Shown: positions 26,995 to 35,984, counted from the first letter of the stretch. The stretch is 51,442 nucleotides of DNA from an uncultured Gelidibacter sp. (GCF_947500795.1 NZ_CANMTE010000007.1:76456-127897), one strand, 5' to 3'. Notes: generated by a model not told the origin, from the letters alone. A program made the numbers and translations.

Positions 26995-28124
26995 TTGTTA
27001 TTGCTATAATTGTTAGCGTCCTTTATGTGGTACTGATCGGAAGCTTTTGTTTGGGATTTAATCGCGTAAAACATTTTGTAAGCAACACTCCTAAGCCAAA
27101 AACACGCTTTAGTATTGTTATTCCCTTCAGAAATGAAGCCAACCAACTCCCAGAACTCTTGGAATCCATTTTTCGTCTGAACTATCCGAAGGGACTGTTT
27201 GAAGTTATTTTAATCGATGACGAATCTGATGACGACTCAAGAAAAGTTCTAGATAATCTACTGAAGAGTAATACAGACGGTGCCACCAACATTCAGGTGA
27301 TAAACACCATTAGAACTACAAATTCGCCTAAAAAAGACGCTATTTCACTTGCCATTTCAAAAGCAAACGCTGACTGGATTATAACTTCGGACGCCGATTG
27401 TATACTTCCAAAATACTGGTTGGATAGTTTTGATGCGTACATTCAAAAACATGCTCCATCACTCATTGTTGCTCCAGTAACCTATCATAACATCAACGGA
27501 TTTTTACAAAATTTTCAACTTTTGGATGTCTTGAGTTTACAGGGTGCCACCATTGGCGGTTTCGGAATTAAAAAACCGTTTTTGTGTAACGGAGCGAATT
27601 TAGCCTATACCAAACACCTTTTTAATTCGGTTAATGGTTTTGAAGGCAATTCAGAAGTGGCGAGTGGTGACGATGTCTTCCTTTTGGAAAAAGCCTATCA
27701 AAACAACCCAAACCAGGTGCATTATTTAAAAAGCAAACAGGCTATTGTGACTACAAAAGCGCTGAGCACAATTTCAGATTTGATAGATCAGCGGGTACGT
27801 TGGGCTGCTAAAACGAGTGCTTATAAAAACAGATTCGGGAAGTTTGCTGGGAGCATTGTTTTTGCTCAAAATGCGCTGTTGATTGTTTGTCTTTGCCTCA
27901 CATTAATTGGAGCTCTAAACCCTAAAGTCCTATTGTTTGGTTTCCTCATTAAAGTCAGTGTTGATGGTATTCTCATCTCTAAATCGGCTGTGTTTTTTAA
28001 TCAAACAAAACACCTCAAGCATTATGCATTAGCAGCATTTATATATCCTTTTTTCAGCGTTTATGTAGTAATTATCGCTGTATTTAAAGGCTATCAATGG
28101 AAAGACAGGCGCTACCAAAAATAA
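26991..28124 (+). CDS. Membrane-anchored GT2 family glycosyltransferase
   Basis: A 377-residue glycosyltransferase with an N-terminal membrane helix and C-terminal membrane helices. GT2 motifs appear in order: VVIPF-type opening (SIVIPFRNEANQL), LIDDESDDDS, the metal-binding DAD (ITSDADCI), the acceptor or base region VASGDDVFLL and a QxxRW motif (DQRVRWAAK). It probably adds a sugar to a lipid or surface glycan. The start overlaps the flippase-like gene, forming a two-gene operon. Confidence 0.9.
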   Translation: MIVIAIIVSVLYVVLIGSFCLGFNRVKHFVSNTPKPKTRFSIVIPFRNEANQLPELLESIFRLNYPKGLFEVILIDDESDDDSRKVLDNLLKSNTDGATNIQVINTIRTTNSPKKDAISLAISKANADWIITSDADCILPKYWLDSFDAYIQKHAPSLIVAPVTYHNINGFLQNFQLLDVLSLQGATIGGFGIKKPFLCNGANLAYTKHLFNSVNGFEGNSEVASGDDVFLLEKAYQNNPNQVHYLKSKQAIVTTKALSTISDLIDQRVRWAAKTSAYKNRFGKFAGSIVFAQNALLIVCLCLTLIGALNPKVLLFGFLIKVSVDGILISKSAVFFNQTKHLKHYALAAFIYPFFSVYVVIIAVFKGYQWKDRRYQK

Positions 28125-28137
28125 CAACTAGGTAATT

Positions 28138-28611
28138 CTAATTGATATTGACAATAACTGGTAAACTGAATTCTGTAGCTACTTGTTGGCTGCGTTTAAT
28201 GGCCGGATAAATTTTAGGAAGCGAATCAAAACTATGTCTTAAAATACTGTCCAATTGCGGAATTTGAGCTTTCGTCATCGAGTCCATATCAATGTTTCTG
28301 ATTGAAAACTGTCCTTTTTTATCGATATGAATCTTTAAAACGACGGTGTCCGAAACATCATCGGTCACTACAATTTTTTGCTTCCCTAAATGTGAGGCCA
28401 ACAAATCGTGTAAATAGCTTTCAAAGCAAGCTTTCTTTTCTTGGTTAGTGGTGGCGTCATCACAATCAGAAAAGGTAGGATAGTCATCCACATCATTCCA
28501 ATTGATGGCTTGGATTTCTTCTTCAAGAAGTTGTTCTGTCGATACTTTCTTAGATTGAAAATAATCGCAAGACGTCAGTAAGATAAGGAAAACAAGTAAA
28601 AATGGCTTCAT
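28138..28611 (-). CDS. Small lipoprotein with TonB-C-like domain
   Basis: A 157-residue lipoprotein with lipobox LLTSC (Cys15). The mature part follows the TonB-C pattern seen in the BlaR1-like protein nearby: YPTFSDCDD...EKKACFESYLHDLLASHLG, then a FSIRNIDMD strand, LPKIYPA and SLPVIVNI at the end. It is a stand-alone copy of that domain, probably periplasmic. It is convergent with the GT2 gene and lies downstream of the TPR gene. Confidence 0.72.
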   Translation of the reverse strand: MKPFLLVFLILLTSCDYFQSKKVSTEQLLEEEIQAINWNDVDDYPTFSDCDDATTNQEKKACFESYLHDLLASHLGKQKIVVTDDVSDTVVLKIHIDKKGQFSIRNIDMDSMTKAQIPQLDSILRHSFDSLPKIYPAIKRSQQVATEFSLPVIVNIN

Positions 28612-28709
28612 TTAATAATGTAACTGAAGCTGAAAAATACAATTTTTTTAGTGAATTTGTTCACTTCGCATAGTTCTGTTATACAATTTCTATAAAGAGT
28701 GCTAATAGG

Positions 28710-29846
28710 CTATTCAGATTTCATGAATTTCTCTTCCTTTAACTCTTGTAAGCGCCTATCTGCAAAGTAAACAAACATACTTTTGGGGAATTTTTCCTTA
28801 AACACTTCATAAGCCTGTATTTTAGAATCGGCGTCAGCATAATATCCATCTTTTGTGCGTGCCAGAAAGAACTGCGCCCGCTCATCTTTAGGATTTTCCT
28901 TTATGGCATTTTGAAGTGCGATAATGGCTTCCTTGTGTTTTTTCTGTTGATTTAGCACCGTTGCCAAAGTTGTATATTCTACAATTAATGGTTGATCCAT
29001 AATGTCTAATGCCTTGGTGAGCCATTCTTCTGCGGAAGCGAAATCATTTATCTTTTCATACAATTGGCCTAAAATGTAAAGATTGGTTGCATTTTTAAGA
29101 TCGAAATTTACGGCACGCTTGGCATGGACAATAGCTTTTTCATACGCCATCTGCTCAGCATAGCAAAAACTTAATTTTTCGTGTATAAACTGTGAATCTT
29201 CGCCTAAACCCAACAGCTTTTCGAACCATTGTACAGCAGACTCATAATCTTTCTTCCAATAGTAATTCAGTGCTTTTAGGTTAATCAATTCTGTATTATT
29301 CCCATAACTCTCCAATCCAGTGTTGATATATTGTAAAGAAGCCTCATGGTTGCGCTTTACCAATAAGTGTTTGGCTATTTTATATATGGCTTTTTGATGC
29401 GTAGAATCAAGTTGAAAGGCGGATTGAAACCTCTTCATAGCTGTAGAATCTCCTTGTTGTTCTAAAAGCAATCCAAGTTCATAATGGTAATTTGGGTTTT
29501 TATCATCCTGAGATGCCAACTCATTTAATAAGGCCTCTGCGACTTTTAATTTTTTGCTCCTAGCCAGTAGCTTTGCATAATCATATTTAAGAAGTGCATC
29601 CTCAGGAAATTCCTGTGATGCACGTTCATAGTTATTTAAAGCTTCGTCGTAATTACCAAGCGCCATGTAGGCTTTGGCCAATTTTTCATAGACTTGCTCT
29701 TGCTGCTCAAGAGATTTGAAGACAGTTATAGCTTGCGCATAGTTGCCATGTGCATACAAGCTGTCCGCGCGTTTTAAGCTGGCATCCTGTGCCTGTATAG
29801 ACCATGTGAGCAGCGCCACAATTAAAAACCTAAAGGATTTGGGCAT
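28710..29846 (-). CDS. Exported TPR-repeat protein
   Basis: A 378-residue protein with a signal peptide (FLIVALLTWSIQAQ) and about eight TPR units (e.g. AKAYMALGNYDEALNNYERA, PNYHYELGLLLEQQGD, ATNLYILGQLYEKINDF). TPRs mediate protein contacts. It lies 11 bp downstream of the BlaR1-like gene in the same direction, so it is probably part of the same operon and an assembly or sensing partner. Confidence 0.85.
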   Translation of the reverse strand: MPKSFRFLIVALLTWSIQAQDASLKRADSLYAHGNYAQAITVFKSLEQQEQVYEKLAKAYMALGNYDEALNNYERASQEFPEDALLKYDYAKLLARSKKLKVAEALLNELASQDDKNPNYHYELGLLLEQQGDSTAMKRFQSAFQLDSTHQKAIYKIAKHLLVKRNHEASLQYINTGLESYGNNTELINLKALNYYWKKDYESAVQWFEKLLGLGEDSQFIHEKLSFCYAEQMAYEKAIVHAKRAVNFDLKNATNLYILGQLYEKINDFASAEEWLTKALDIMDQPLIVEYTTLATVLNQQKKHKEAIIALQNAIKENPKDERAQFFLARTKDGYYADADSKIQAYEVFKEKFPKSMFVYFADRRLQELKEEKFMKSE

Positions 29847-29857
29847 ATGGGTATGAA

Positions 29858-32179
29858 TTAGTTTTTAGCTTTTGGTGACGTTTCATATACCTGGAAAAAA
29901 ATAGGTAAACTATACGGTACATCTACAGCTTTCCCTCTTTGTTTGCCCGGTTTCATTTTTGGCAATAGTTCAATTACACGAATGGCTTCTTTTTCCAACT
30001 CTGAATGCGGCGCTTTCGATTTTATATCGGTAATAGAGCCGTCTTTGCCTATTTTGAACATAACCACAATACGTTGCATTCCTTTTAAGCCCAAATCATT
30101 GGCCAAATCAACGTTGAAATTTTTGTTTACAAATTGACTGATTTCATCCGAAGTACATTTTTTTCGATCCTTCTCAGCGCTTATGTCGCTACAAGATGGG
30201 AAATATGGGGCTGCCTCAACATGAGCAAAAGGGACTTCAGAACCATCAGGATAATTTGGGCGCTCCGATATAATCTCCTTAATCTCTTTTGCATTATCGG
30301 GTATCTCTTTATCCGTTGTTTTAGATTCAACAATCTCTTCTTCTTCATATTGAACCTTAAACAATATCGGCAAACTATATGGTACGGTCACGTTTTTACC
30401 TCTTTGTTTCCCAGGTGTGAAATCTGGCATTGCTTTAATGACTCTTATAGCTTCAGCTTCTAAGACTGGATGTGGCGCTTTTGCCATGACATCTTTAACT
30501 TTTCCATCCTTACCAATTTTAAAGACAACGCTGATCCGCTGTATCCCAATCAATCCTAAGGAAGTTGCTAATTCCACATTAAAATTCTTATTGACAAACC
30601 TCGCTACCTGATTAGTGGTGCATCCTTTGTCATCACCCTTAGATCCAGTTGCTTCACATCCTTCAAATAATGGCACCTCATCAATTACGGCGTATGGCAC
30701 CTCAATATCAGCTTCTTCCTGCACTTTGGAAGATTCGTTATCTTGTAGACTAATCCTGGAGATATTCGTATCCGTATCTAACAAAGTGGTGATTTTACCA
30801 TCCGTGATTTTTAGCACCTTAAATTGGTTACTTTTTGTTATTAAAGCTATTTTTTGCTTCCGCGCCTTTTGTTCTGCTTCTGATAAATTTTTCATATCCT
30901 CAACCACCAACCGGAGTTCTCCATCTCCTGCGGAATTTTCCCAAGCGTCTTTAGCTTTTTGTGTTTTTTTATAGGCTACATAGTCGTCATAATTATATTG
31001 TTTTTGTCCATAAAATTCCAAATCACGTTTCTCTTCCTCATTAAGCTTTCCATTGGCCTTCTTTTTCTCCATTAACTTTGTGTGTTTGTATTTTATAAGC
31101 GCTTGGGCTTTCGCGACATCATGCTTACTTTGCATATAATTCTCACCGATGTCGCCATAGTTTTTATAGGCTTTGTAATAATCGTCAGGAAGATCATTTA
31201 GGCCCATAACAGCATTGTAATACTTATTTACAAGTTCTGTAAAAGGCGTTTCCTGGGCTACCACGTCATTGTGCTCTAACGGCAATGATTCACTAATTTC
31301 ACTGGCGTAAGACGAGGTGTACAACAACATTCCTATCACCATAGGAATTAATAGTGCGTATTTGACAAGATGGATCTGTTTTGATTTTGATTTGCTTAAC
31401 ATAACGATTCGTTTTTTGATTAATGATTGTTTAAAAAATGGATTGATGAATGAGATGTGCTGGGTCTCAAAAACTTGGGACAGCAAGCTTTGATAATAGG
31501 CCGATTTGCCTTTGTACTTTACAGCTTTTGCATCGGCGATGAACTCGTGCAAATTGGAAAGCCTGTTTTGATACATATACACCATTGGATTAAACCAAAA
31601 AACGATGCGCAACACTTCAAAAATTAATAAATCGATACTGTGCTTTTCCTTAACATGAACCAATTCGTGCTGTACAATGTGTTCCTTCTTTTCTTCCTGA
31701 ATATCGGTTCCTAAAAAAATATTATGAAAAAATGAAAAGGCAGCACTACTGTTACATAAATACACAATAAGCACATCACCTTGCCATCGTTTTGGGTTTG
31801 CATAATACAGCTTGCTAATCTTGAAAATTTTATATCCTAAAATTAGCGCAGTTACAATAACACCTAATATCCAAAGGTGTGTCCAAGAAAAGTTGATACC
31901 CTGCTCAGAAATTTGCACTACAGGCATCATTTCGGCACTATAACTAACGTCTGACGACACCTCTCCAATGATAACTTCGGGCAATCGGACCACCATGGGC
32001 TCTGGGACCATAGCTCTAAAACTTTCGAATTTTATAAATGGCAAGATGATTGACAAGAGTGCTGTACCTATTAAATACGCACGATTCCAATTAAAAAAAG
32101 TTTCTTTCTTTAAGAAAACGTCGTAAATAATCAGAAAGAAGATCTGAAATGCAACGATTTGTAAAATGTAGTGCAGCAT
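29858..32179 (-). CDS. BlaR1-type M56 metallopeptidase with two TonB-C domains
   Basis: A 773-residue membrane sensor. It has membrane helices at about 1-19, 35-48, 101-118 and 275-293, and an M56 zinc motif HELVH (171-175) facing the cytoplasm. The periplasmic part has a long helical linker and two tandem TonB-C-like domains (about 520-625 and 655-770) that share VNKNFNVxLAxxLGLxGxQRI and PGKQRGKxVxVPYSLPI, evidence of an internal duplication. Unlike BlaR1 it has no penicillin-binding domain. It follows the BlaI-type repressor by 2 bp and is probably the protease that inactivates it. Confidence 0.88.
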   Translation of the reverse strand: MLHYILQIVAFQIFFLIIYDVFLKKETFFNWNRAYLIGTALLSIILPFIKFESFRAMVPEPMVVRLPEVIIGEVSSDVSYSAEMMPVVQISEQGINFSWTHLWILGVIVTALILGYKIFKISKLYYANPKRWQGDVLIVYLCNSSAAFSFFHNIFLGTDIQEEKKEHIVQHELVHVKEKHSIDLLIFEVLRIVFWFNPMVYMYQNRLSNLHEFIADAKAVKYKGKSAYYQSLLSQVFETQHISFINPFFKQSLIKKRIVMLSKSKSKQIHLVKYALLIPMVIGMLLYTSSYASEISESLPLEHNDVVAQETPFTELVNKYYNAVMGLNDLPDDYYKAYKNYGDIGENYMQSKHDVAKAQALIKYKHTKLMEKKKANGKLNEEEKRDLEFYGQKQYNYDDYVAYKKTQKAKDAWENSAGDGELRLVVEDMKNLSEAEQKARKQKIALITKSNQFKVLKITDGKITTLLDTDTNISRISLQDNESSKVQEEADIEVPYAVIDEVPLFEGCEATGSKGDDKGCTTNQVARFVNKNFNVELATSLGLIGIQRISVVFKIGKDGKVKDVMAKAPHPVLEAEAIRVIKAMPDFTPGKQRGKNVTVPYSLPILFKVQYEEEEIVESKTTDKEIPDNAKEIKEIISERPNYPDGSEVPFAHVEAAPYFPSCSDISAEKDRKKCTSDEISQFVNKNFNVDLANDLGLKGMQRIVVMFKIGKDGSITDIKSKAPHSELEKEAIRVIELLPKMKPGKQRGKAVDVPYSLPIFFQVYETSPKAKN

Positions 32180-32181
32180 AA

Positions 32182-32544
32182 TCAGTCCTCTTTTTTGTTA
32201 ATCTCCTTGAGTATAGATTCCATGTCATTCAGGCTGAGATCATTCTTTTTGACAAAAAATGACACCATACTTTTAAATGACCCTTGAAAATAATTATTCA
32301 CCAGCATATTAATGCTTTGGTTGCTGTAGTCCGTTTTCGAAAGAATGGGAAAATAAATATGGCTCTTACCTTGCTTTTCATAATCCACAAAACCTTTGCT
32401 TTCTAATATCCGCACAATAGTAGACACGGTATTATAGGCGGGTTTTGGGTCTGGCAGCTCCTCAATAATCTGTTTTACATTAGCTTTTTTTAGTTGCCAT
32501 AGCACTTGCATAATCTCCTCTTCTGCTTTTGTAAGTTGTTTCAT
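32182..32544 (-). CDS. BlaI/MecI/CopY family repressor
   Basis: A 120-residue winged-helix repressor: KAEEEIMQVLWQLKKANVKQIIEEL, then the recognition helix NTVSTIVRILESKGFVDYEK and a C-terminal dimer domain with VNNYFQGSFKSMVSFF. It forms an operon with the M56 sensor (2-bp gap) and should autoregulate through the palindromes at 32665-32702. The M56 partner would cleave it in response to an envelope signal. Confidence 0.93.
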   Translation of the reverse strand: MKQLTKAEEEIMQVLWQLKKANVKQIIEELPDPKPAYNTVSTIVRILESKGFVDYEKQGKSHIYFPILSKTDYSNQSINMLVNNYFQGSFKSMVSFFVKKNDLSLNDMESILKEINKKED

Positions 32545-32575
32545 CTTTAAAACTGCGTCTGCCGACAGGCAAATT
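32545..32575. repeat. REP-like CTGCCGACAGGC element in the blaI-type leader
   Basis: GTCTGCCGACAGGC (32557-32570) lies 13 bp upstream of the repressor ATG. It is a short partial palindrome (GCC-GACA-GGC). A related GC-rich word, CCTACCGTCGGGCAGG, occurs at 45980-45995 between traK and traM, so this may be a genome-wide dispersed repeat. Confidence 0.45.
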
Positions 32576-32664
32576 TGCTGCAGTAGTTTTTAGTTTAATA
32601 TGAATAATGTTTTTTAGAAATAAGAGTAGGAAATCTTGCAACTCACTCACTTTCATACGCTAAT

Positions 32665-32702
32665 ATAACTAAAATATTAGTTCAAACTAATTTTTTAGTT
32701 AT
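32665..32702 (-). promoter_or_regulatory. Tandem palindromic operators for the BlaI-type repressor
   Basis: Two copies of AACTAA-N4-TTAGTT lie 2 bp apart (32667-32682 and 32685-32700). The whole region is itself an inverted repeat with 18-bp arms differing at one position, centred on CA. It lies 120 bp upstream of the repressor ATG. On the minus strand a TTAGTTTG word resembling the Bacteroidetes -7 box (TAnnTTTG) overlaps the sites, so repressor binding would block transcription. This is inference from symmetry and position. Confidence 0.6.
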
Positions 32703-32728
32703 AAATTTTACAAAAGAAGGGTTGTTAT

Positions 32729-32777
32729 AAAAAAATAAAACCTAATAACATCCAGATTTGGGGCAGTTATTAGGTTT
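32729..32777 (-). terminator. Strong intrinsic terminator downstream of the response-regulator operon
   Basis: A perfect 12-bp stem, AAACCTAATAAC / GTTATTAGGTTT (32738-32749 and 32766-32777), with a 16-nt loop. On the minus strand TATTTTTTTATAAC follows. It lies 200 bp beyond the stop of the response regulator at 32977. The distance leaves room for a short RNA between, see the dyads at 32871-32908. Confidence 0.8.
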
Positions 32778-32870
32778 ATTCCATTGTGCTATTAGCGCAA
32801 CAAATAACTTTAGAGGGATTAATTAATTGTTGTTGACTCGATAAAATTAAATAAAGGAAATGAATTAAAG

Positions 32871-32908
32871 TTACGGGATATCCGTAAACTTTTTACGGCA
32901 AAACCGTA
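32871..32908. promoter_or_regulatory. Paired TACGG-N5-CCGTA dyads
   Basis: Two dyads with the same arms and spacer length, TTACGG-gatat-CCGTAA (32871-32887) and TACGG-caaaa-CCGTA (32894-32908), have centres 22 bp apart, about two helical turns. This is the layout of a cooperative binding site. They lie 70 bp downstream of the LuxR-type regulator stop and upstream of a strong terminator, with no gene there. The binding protein is unknown; the adjacent regulator is a candidate. Confidence 0.4.
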
Positions 32909-32976
32909 GAATACAACTATAGTCAAGGATAAGCGCATTTTGGAATTGCCTTAAAATGCGAAAATTTAACACTTAA

Positions 32977-33645
32977 TTAAACAAATCCCTTTTTCCTTGC
33001 TTCTTCAATCAGTGTTTCATCCTTTCCATCTTCAACAGAGAACAACAGCTTCAATTGTCTTTTACGTTTTTCGATGGCACTCATCGATAAATTAATGTGC
33101 TCACGCAAGGTAATTGTTCTGATGCCCTGAGAAAGAAGGTGTAGAATTTTCCTGTTGATATCATCCACATAAATATCGGCAGAGATTGATTTTTTAAGAT
33201 AATTGCTCACCGTATTACTATAATATGGTGGCGATGTTAATATATGTTGAAAAGCCTCTGCAAGTTCACTGGAGGTCATATCACTTTTGATTAAAAATCC
33301 GTCAGGATTAATTTCTTTGATGATATTGTGCACTCTATACGACTCATTAAACATGGTCAAAATAACCACTTTGGCATTGGGCATAATGTCTCGTGTCAAC
33401 TTCGCCAAATCTTCGCCGGAGTTAAATTTACCATTTGATGAACTCGGTAAACTGATATCAAAAAAACAAATGTCGTATGGCTTTTCATTAGAAGCACGTT
33501 GCAACAGCTCATAAGCAGTATCACAATCATTTGCAGTTTCTATCTGCAAAACTTGATCTCCTTGCTTAGTGGCCATTAAAGTATTTTCATAACCTTCAAT
33601 AATAATAGGATGATCATCTACCATTAAAATATGAATGTGCTGCAT
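32977..33645 (-). CDS. LuxR/NarL-type response regulator
   Basis: A 222-residue protein with a receiver domain (MVDDHP at 8-13, Asp63 in CFFDISLPSS, a T/S-K switch region ending GFLIKSDM) and a C-terminal helix-turn-helix (INRKILHLLSQGIRTITLREHINLSMSAIEKRKRQLK). It is 7 bp downstream of the histidine kinase, its evident partner. The HTH lacks some classical LuxR residues but keeps the spacing. Targets are unknown; the dyads at 32871-32908 are a candidate. Confidence 0.88.
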   Translation of the reverse strand: MQHIHILMVDDHPIIIEGYENTLMATKQGDQVLQIETANDCDTAYELLQRASNEKPYDICFFDISLPSSSNGKFNSGEDLAKLTRDIMPNAKVVILTMFNESYRVHNIIKEINPDGFLIKSDMTSSELAEAFQHILTSPPYYSNTVSNYLKKSISADIYVDDINRKILHLLSQGIRTITLREHINLSMSAIEKRKRQLKLLFSVEDGKDETLIEEARKKGFV

Positions 33646-33652
33646 AGTTTTT

Positions 33653-35686
33653 TTAAGTTGTGTATGGAATTTTTATTAGTATGGTGGTACCGTTGTCTAT
33701 TACCGATTGGAACTCTACAGTCCCATCAAGTTCGTGTACTCTAGAATTAATGTTTTTAAGACCGATACCTTTTTTACTTTTATTCAGATCAAAACCGACG
33801 CCATCATCAGTAATAGATAACCAAATTACAGCTTTTTTTAGTTCAATACTAATTTTGACATGTTTAGCTTTGGCATGCTTATAAATATTGTGAAGCGATT
33901 CTTGAACCATCCTATAAATATTAATCTTGGTCTTATTGGAGATGGTTTCCCAATTAATGTCATCAGTAAAATCAAACTGATATTCCAATTGATACGCCTG
34001 GGTCTGTTTGTCTATCAATTCAGATAAAATATCCATAAAGCCAGAACCCGACACGAAATCAGCATTCAGGTCATGCGAAATTTTTCGGATATCATTTTCT
34101 ATGTTTTTGAGCTCCGCAATATACTTTGCGCGCACTTGCACCGCTTCTTTACCTTCATTAAAATTATAACTATCCAAACTTAATCGTGTTCCGAACAATC
34201 TTCCCAAAACACCATCATGCAATTCTTGAGAGATACGCTTCTTCTCTTCAGCCCTTGCACCATCAACCTTGTCTTGTTGCGACAACATGAGATTGTAAAT
34301 CTCTTCATTGGCTTCCTGTTGATCTCTTTTGAACTTTAATTCATTGTTTTTATTACGCTGTGTAATGATGATGTACAGCAACAAGGAGGTTAGCAAAAGC
34401 ACAATTGAACTGATAATCCACCACATTTTTTCAGTGGCAATCCGTTCTTTTTCTAACTCAAGCTGATCCGTTTCAAACTCTATACGAGCGAATTTATTTC
34501 GGATTCTCCGTTCATTTGCCAGCAAACTATCACTTAATCTGATATGTTCCTTTAAATAAGCGCTTCCCTCTTCACCGCCTTTAAGTTCAGAAAGAATAAT
34601 CATCGCTTCCAATAAAATATCATTAGAAGAAATCTCTCCAGCTAACTGATAAGACTCCTCAGCGTAACGCAAAGCTTGATCCCGCTTCCCTTGTCCCTTA
34701 TAAAATTTTGAAAGATCAATCGAGACATTTAGCTTATTAATTGCATCGTCCAAACTATCAGAAATACGATAAGCGCGTTCGAACATTTTCTCTAAAGAAT
34801 TGTAATCGGCATTTCCATTAAGAAATCGGGCGTAAGCGACATTATCTAAAACAAGCGCATAAAAATTAGGATCCAAATCAAATAGCAACTTCTGATTTAA
34901 AATACCTTCATAAATGGTAAGTGCGGTTGTTACATCCCCTTTCTCCTTGTATACGTAGGCTATATTGTTCTCTGATGACAGTTGCAATAAAAAGCCGTCA
35001 TTCATTTTTTTGGCCATATCATAAGCTTTCTCATGATATTCAATGGCTTTGTCAAACATTTTTAAAGTCACGGCACCGTCACCAATTCTCGTGTAGAGCA
35101 ACCATAAACTCTCTAGGTTATAATCGGTTTTAGGTAAGTTTTCAGATAGTTTTATCGCTTTAATGGCGCTTTCTTCACTGCCGATATAATCTTTTTCAAG
35201 CTTTTGGATTTCTGAAATATTGATTAAAATTTCAACCTGCCGAGAATCCAATTGCAATTGTTCTGAAATTTTATAGGCTTTAGAGTAGTAGTAATAGGCG
35301 CTATCGTTTTGGGTTCTACTCCGATGATGATACCATCCCAAATTATGATTAGCGATAGCCAATGCTAATGAATCATTGGCTTTAATAGATAGCCTTAAAT
35401 TTTTAAAATTAACCCGTCTGAATTCATCGAATTTACCCGTATAAATGCAAAGTCCAGAATAAATTTGGTTGGATTTAATAATGACGGAATCAATTTTCAA
35501 TCGCTCAGAAAAGGTGACAGCCTTTTTAGCAAATCTGATTTGATTATCTAAAGACCGTTTGGGATCATTACTAAGCAATCGAAATTTTACAACACTATCG
35601 TATTCAGGTGACCTTAACTTATTTTGAGAATAAGTAGTTGTGCAAAAGAACAGTAAGAGTATGACTGATAAAGGTAACCTCAACAC
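33653..35686 (-). CDS. TPR-containing sensor histidine kinase (HisKA_3/DesK-like)
   Basis: A 677-residue kinase. It has an N-terminal signal peptide (LSVILLLFFCTTTYSQ), a periplasmic TPR array (about 90-390), a membrane helix (WWIISSIVLLLTSLLLYIII, about 425-445), a HisKA_3 dimerisation region with His490 in SQELHDGVLGRLFG, and an HATPase_c domain (N-box MVQESLHNIYKHAKA; DDGVGFD; KGIGLKNI). The start is GTG at 35686, since a TAA lies seven codons upstream and no ATG precedes the signal peptide; a TTG one codon later is an alternative. The TPRs probably read a peptide or protein ligand. Confidence 0.9.
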   Translation of the reverse strand: MLRLPLSVILLLFFCTTTYSQNKLRSPEYDSVVKFRLLSNDPKRSLDNQIRFAKKAVTFSERLKIDSVIIKSNQIYSGLCIYTGKFDEFRRVNFKNLRLSIKANDSLALAIANHNLGWYHHRSRTQNDSAYYYYSKAYKISEQLQLDSRQVEILINISEIQKLEKDYIGSEESAIKAIKLSENLPKTDYNLESLWLLYTRIGDGAVTLKMFDKAIEYHEKAYDMAKKMNDGFLLQLSSENNIAYVYKEKGDVTTALTIYEGILNQKLLFDLDPNFYALVLDNVAYARFLNGNADYNSLEKMFERAYRISDSLDDAINKLNVSIDLSKFYKGQGKRDQALRYAEESYQLAGEISSNDILLEAMIILSELKGGEEGSAYLKEHIRLSDSLLANERRIRNKFARIEFETDQLELEKERIATEKMWWIISSIVLLLTSLLLYIIITQRNKNNELKFKRDQQEANEEIYNLMLSQQDKVDGARAEEKKRISQELHDGVLGRLFGTRLSLDSYNFNEGKEAVQVRAKYIAELKNIENDIRKISHDLNADFVSGSGFMDILSELIDKQTQAYQLEYQFDFTDDINWETISNKTKINIYRMVQESLHNIYKHAKAKHVKISIELKKAVIWLSITDDGVGFDLNKSKKGIGLKNINSRVHELDGTVEFQSVIDNGTTILIKIPYTT

Positions 35687-35767
35687 ACTAGATTGGATTT
35701 GTTGTTATTCTCAAATTTAGGATAAATTCTTTAATCTAGTAGGTTTAATTTAATTCAACACCAAAAT

Positions 35768-35789
35768 CCCTTATTAATTAAAATAAGGG
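35768..35789 (-). terminator. Hairpin downstream of the small secreted peptide gene
   Basis: A perfect 8-bp stem, CCCTTATT / AATAAGGG, with a 6-nt loop. On the minus strand it is followed by ATTTTGG. It lies 28 bp past the stop of the small ORF at 35817, and 80 bp before the kinase start. The T run is weak, so partial read-through into the kinase gene is possible. Confidence 0.5.
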
Positions 35790-35816
35790 CTTCATGTTTT
35801 TTCAACACTACTTTTT

Positions 35817-35984
35817 TTATGATTGAGAAGGAATACGGATTCCCGTTCTTGAGTGGGCTAACAAATCGTATTGCGTTTTAGCAGGCACGTAGGAATTTGC
35901 TTCTTTTTTAGTAGGTGTTTTGTCTGTTTGGCTAGAAACAGTTAAAAATAAGGCTAGTAACAAAGTAATTTTTAGGGTTTTCAT
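35817..35984 (-). CDS. Small secreted peptide, 55 residues
   Basis: An open frame too short for usual cut-offs: ATG at 35984, TAA at 35817, 55 residues. It opens with a lysine-rich n-region and a hydrophobic core (MKTLKITLLLALFLTVSS), typical of a signal peptide. The mature part of about 35 residues is charged and polar, with PTKKEANSYVPAKTQYDLL and a terminal GIRIPSQS. It lies immediately upstream of the TPR histidine kinase in the same direction and has its own hairpin. It could be a signal or accessory peptide for that kinase. No homologue is recognised and the function is inference. Confidence 0.6.
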   Translation of the reverse strand: MKTLKITLLLALFLTVSSQTDKTPTKKEANSYVPAKTQYDLLAHSRTGIRIPSQS

